In this document: piece after piece, positions 63,366 through 64,000 of the stretch
Layout: each line of letters opens with the position of its first letter
Numbering within the stretch: the first letter of the stretch is position 1
Assembly: GCA_963711255.1 (NCBI GenBank)
Contig: CAVQDO010000006.1
Coordinates: forward strand, 5,323-69,322
DNA from: GCA-2746365 sp963711255
Lineage (GTDB): Bacteria; Pseudomonadota; Gammaproteobacteria; SZUA-229
Reading direction: 5' to 3'
Length of the DNA: 64,000 nt
Program-made: the position numbers and the translations under genes
The notes under the pieces: generated by a model
Told to the model about the DNA's origin: nothing
What the model saw: the letters and a program-made list of their open reading frames with translations, nothing else
The model's database searches: none

Positions 63366-64000
63366 TTAATAGGCGTTCTTGTGAACCAGTCCGCGAAACA
63401 CGGTCATGATAATAATTTTAATATCCAGCCACAAAGACCAGTTTTCAATGTAGTAAAGATCATGCTCGATTCGCGTGTGCAGGCAGGTATTACCACGCCA
63501 GCCATGAACCTGCGCCCAACCGGTAAGACCCGCTTTAACCAGGTGTTTTTTCATGTAATGCGGAATCTCATCTTTGTACTGTTCGACAAACATCGGCCGC
63601 TCGGGTCGAGGGCCAATCAAGGACATCTTGCCCTGCAGCACATTGAATAATTGCGGCAGTTCATCCAGGCTGGTTTTTCGCAAAAAAGCACCGAATGCCG
63701 TTGCACGATTATCCACCTTGCAGGCCCAGATCGGCCCGGTTTCCTGCTCCGCTTCAACCGGCATGGAGCGGAATTTATACATGGTAAATTCATGCCCGTT
63801 CCAGCCAACACGTCGCTGTCGATAAAATACCGGCCCGGGTGAACTCAATTTTACCCCGGCAGCTATAAACAGCATCAATGGACTTGCCAATAACAAAAGA
63901 ACGATAGCAAGCACATGATCCTCCACATCCTTGATAACCTTATTCATACCATCGATAGCAGAATAAGAAATATTGACCATTGGCACACCCGCAACTTCAG
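63366..64000 (-). CDS. Sugar-1-phosphate transferase (polyprenyl glycosylphosphotransferase), C-terminal part
   Basis: The visible part (about 211 codons) continues past the right edge. It has a membrane segment (A-I-V-L-L-L-L-A-S-P-L-M-L-F-I-A), then P-G-P-V-F-Y-R-Q-R-R-V-G and M-Y-K-F-R-S-M, then L-R-K-T-S-L-D-E-L-P-Q-L-F-N-V-L and G-P-R-P-E-R-P, the signatures of WcaJ/PssY-type enzymes that load the first sugar phosphate onto undecaprenyl phosphate. The C-terminal R-G-L-V-H-K-N-A-Y matches the undecaprenyl-phosphate glucose transferase subgroup. The codons before 63986 stay in frame (E-V-A-G-V-P), so the start lies outside the window. Confidence 0.9.
   Translation of the reverse strand, partial: EVAGVPMVNISYSAIDGMNKVIKDVEDHVLAIVLLLLASPLMLFIAAGVKLSSPGPVFYRQRRVGWNGHEFTMYKFRSMPVEAEQETGPIWACKVDNRATAFGAFLRKTSLDELPQLFNVLQGKMSLIGPRPERPMFVEQYKDEIPHYMKKHLVKAGLTGWAQVHGWRGNTCLHTRIEHDLYYIENWSLWLDIKIIIMTVFRGLVHKNAY

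Overview
The window is about 64 kb of a gammaproteobacterial chromosome. The gene order (tadA-guaA-guaB, xseA, dksA-gluQ, and tpiA-secG-tRNA-Leu-nuoA..N-tRNA-fMet-rimP-nusA-infB-rbfA-truB-rpsO-pnp) and the protein sequences fit a free-living, respiring, probably marine or sulfur-associated gammaproteobacterium. An orphan SoxXA-binding-like protein, a SulP anion transporter and a TatT-type TRAP transporter point the same way, but I cannot name the genus.

Layout. 1-5.5 kb: start of a lipoprotein leaving the left edge, a damaged phospholipase D-family gene, then tadA, guaA and guaB on the minus strand. 5.6-8.1 kb: small periplasmic SoxK-like protein, xseA, dksA. 8.2-13.3 kb: repeats, a putative lipase-like lipoprotein, and a divergent two-component pair (7TM-DISM histidine kinase and NarL-type regulator). 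13.3-20.7 kb, plus strand: gluQ, a frameshifted acs, CopZ-N-like 2Fe-2S/zinc protein, HPP membrane protein, DUF167 protein, SulP transporter, HAD phosphatase. 20.7-25.8 kb, minus strand: TatT-DctP-DctQ-DctM TRAP transporter followed by a CPxCG zinc-ribbon protein and a Rof-like protein, then a SPOR lipoprotein. 26-64 kb: one almost unbroken minus-strand run of housekeeping genes (sugar transferase, tRNA-Glu, carA, GxxExxY cassette, carB, greA, yhbY, rlmE, ftsH, folP, glmM, tpiA, secG, tRNA-Leu, nuoA-N, tRNA-fMet, rimP, nusA, infB, rbfA, truB, rpsO, pnp).

How they work together. The long run couples energy generation (14-subunit NADH:quinone oxidoreductase) with transcription/translation factors, protein export and quality control, and pyrimidine/folate/cell-wall precursor synthesis. 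The accessory interest lies in the gaps: a GxxExxY gene framed by a perfect 33-bp inverted repeat sits between carA and carB; a family of compound palindromic repeats occurs at three loci; and repeated TATGGGG sites flank the two-component system. acs and folP each carry a single-base frameshift and the phospholipase gene looks broken at both ends. The first two may be sequence errors; the third looks more like real decay. No CRISPR array, prophage or intact insertion sequence was seen.
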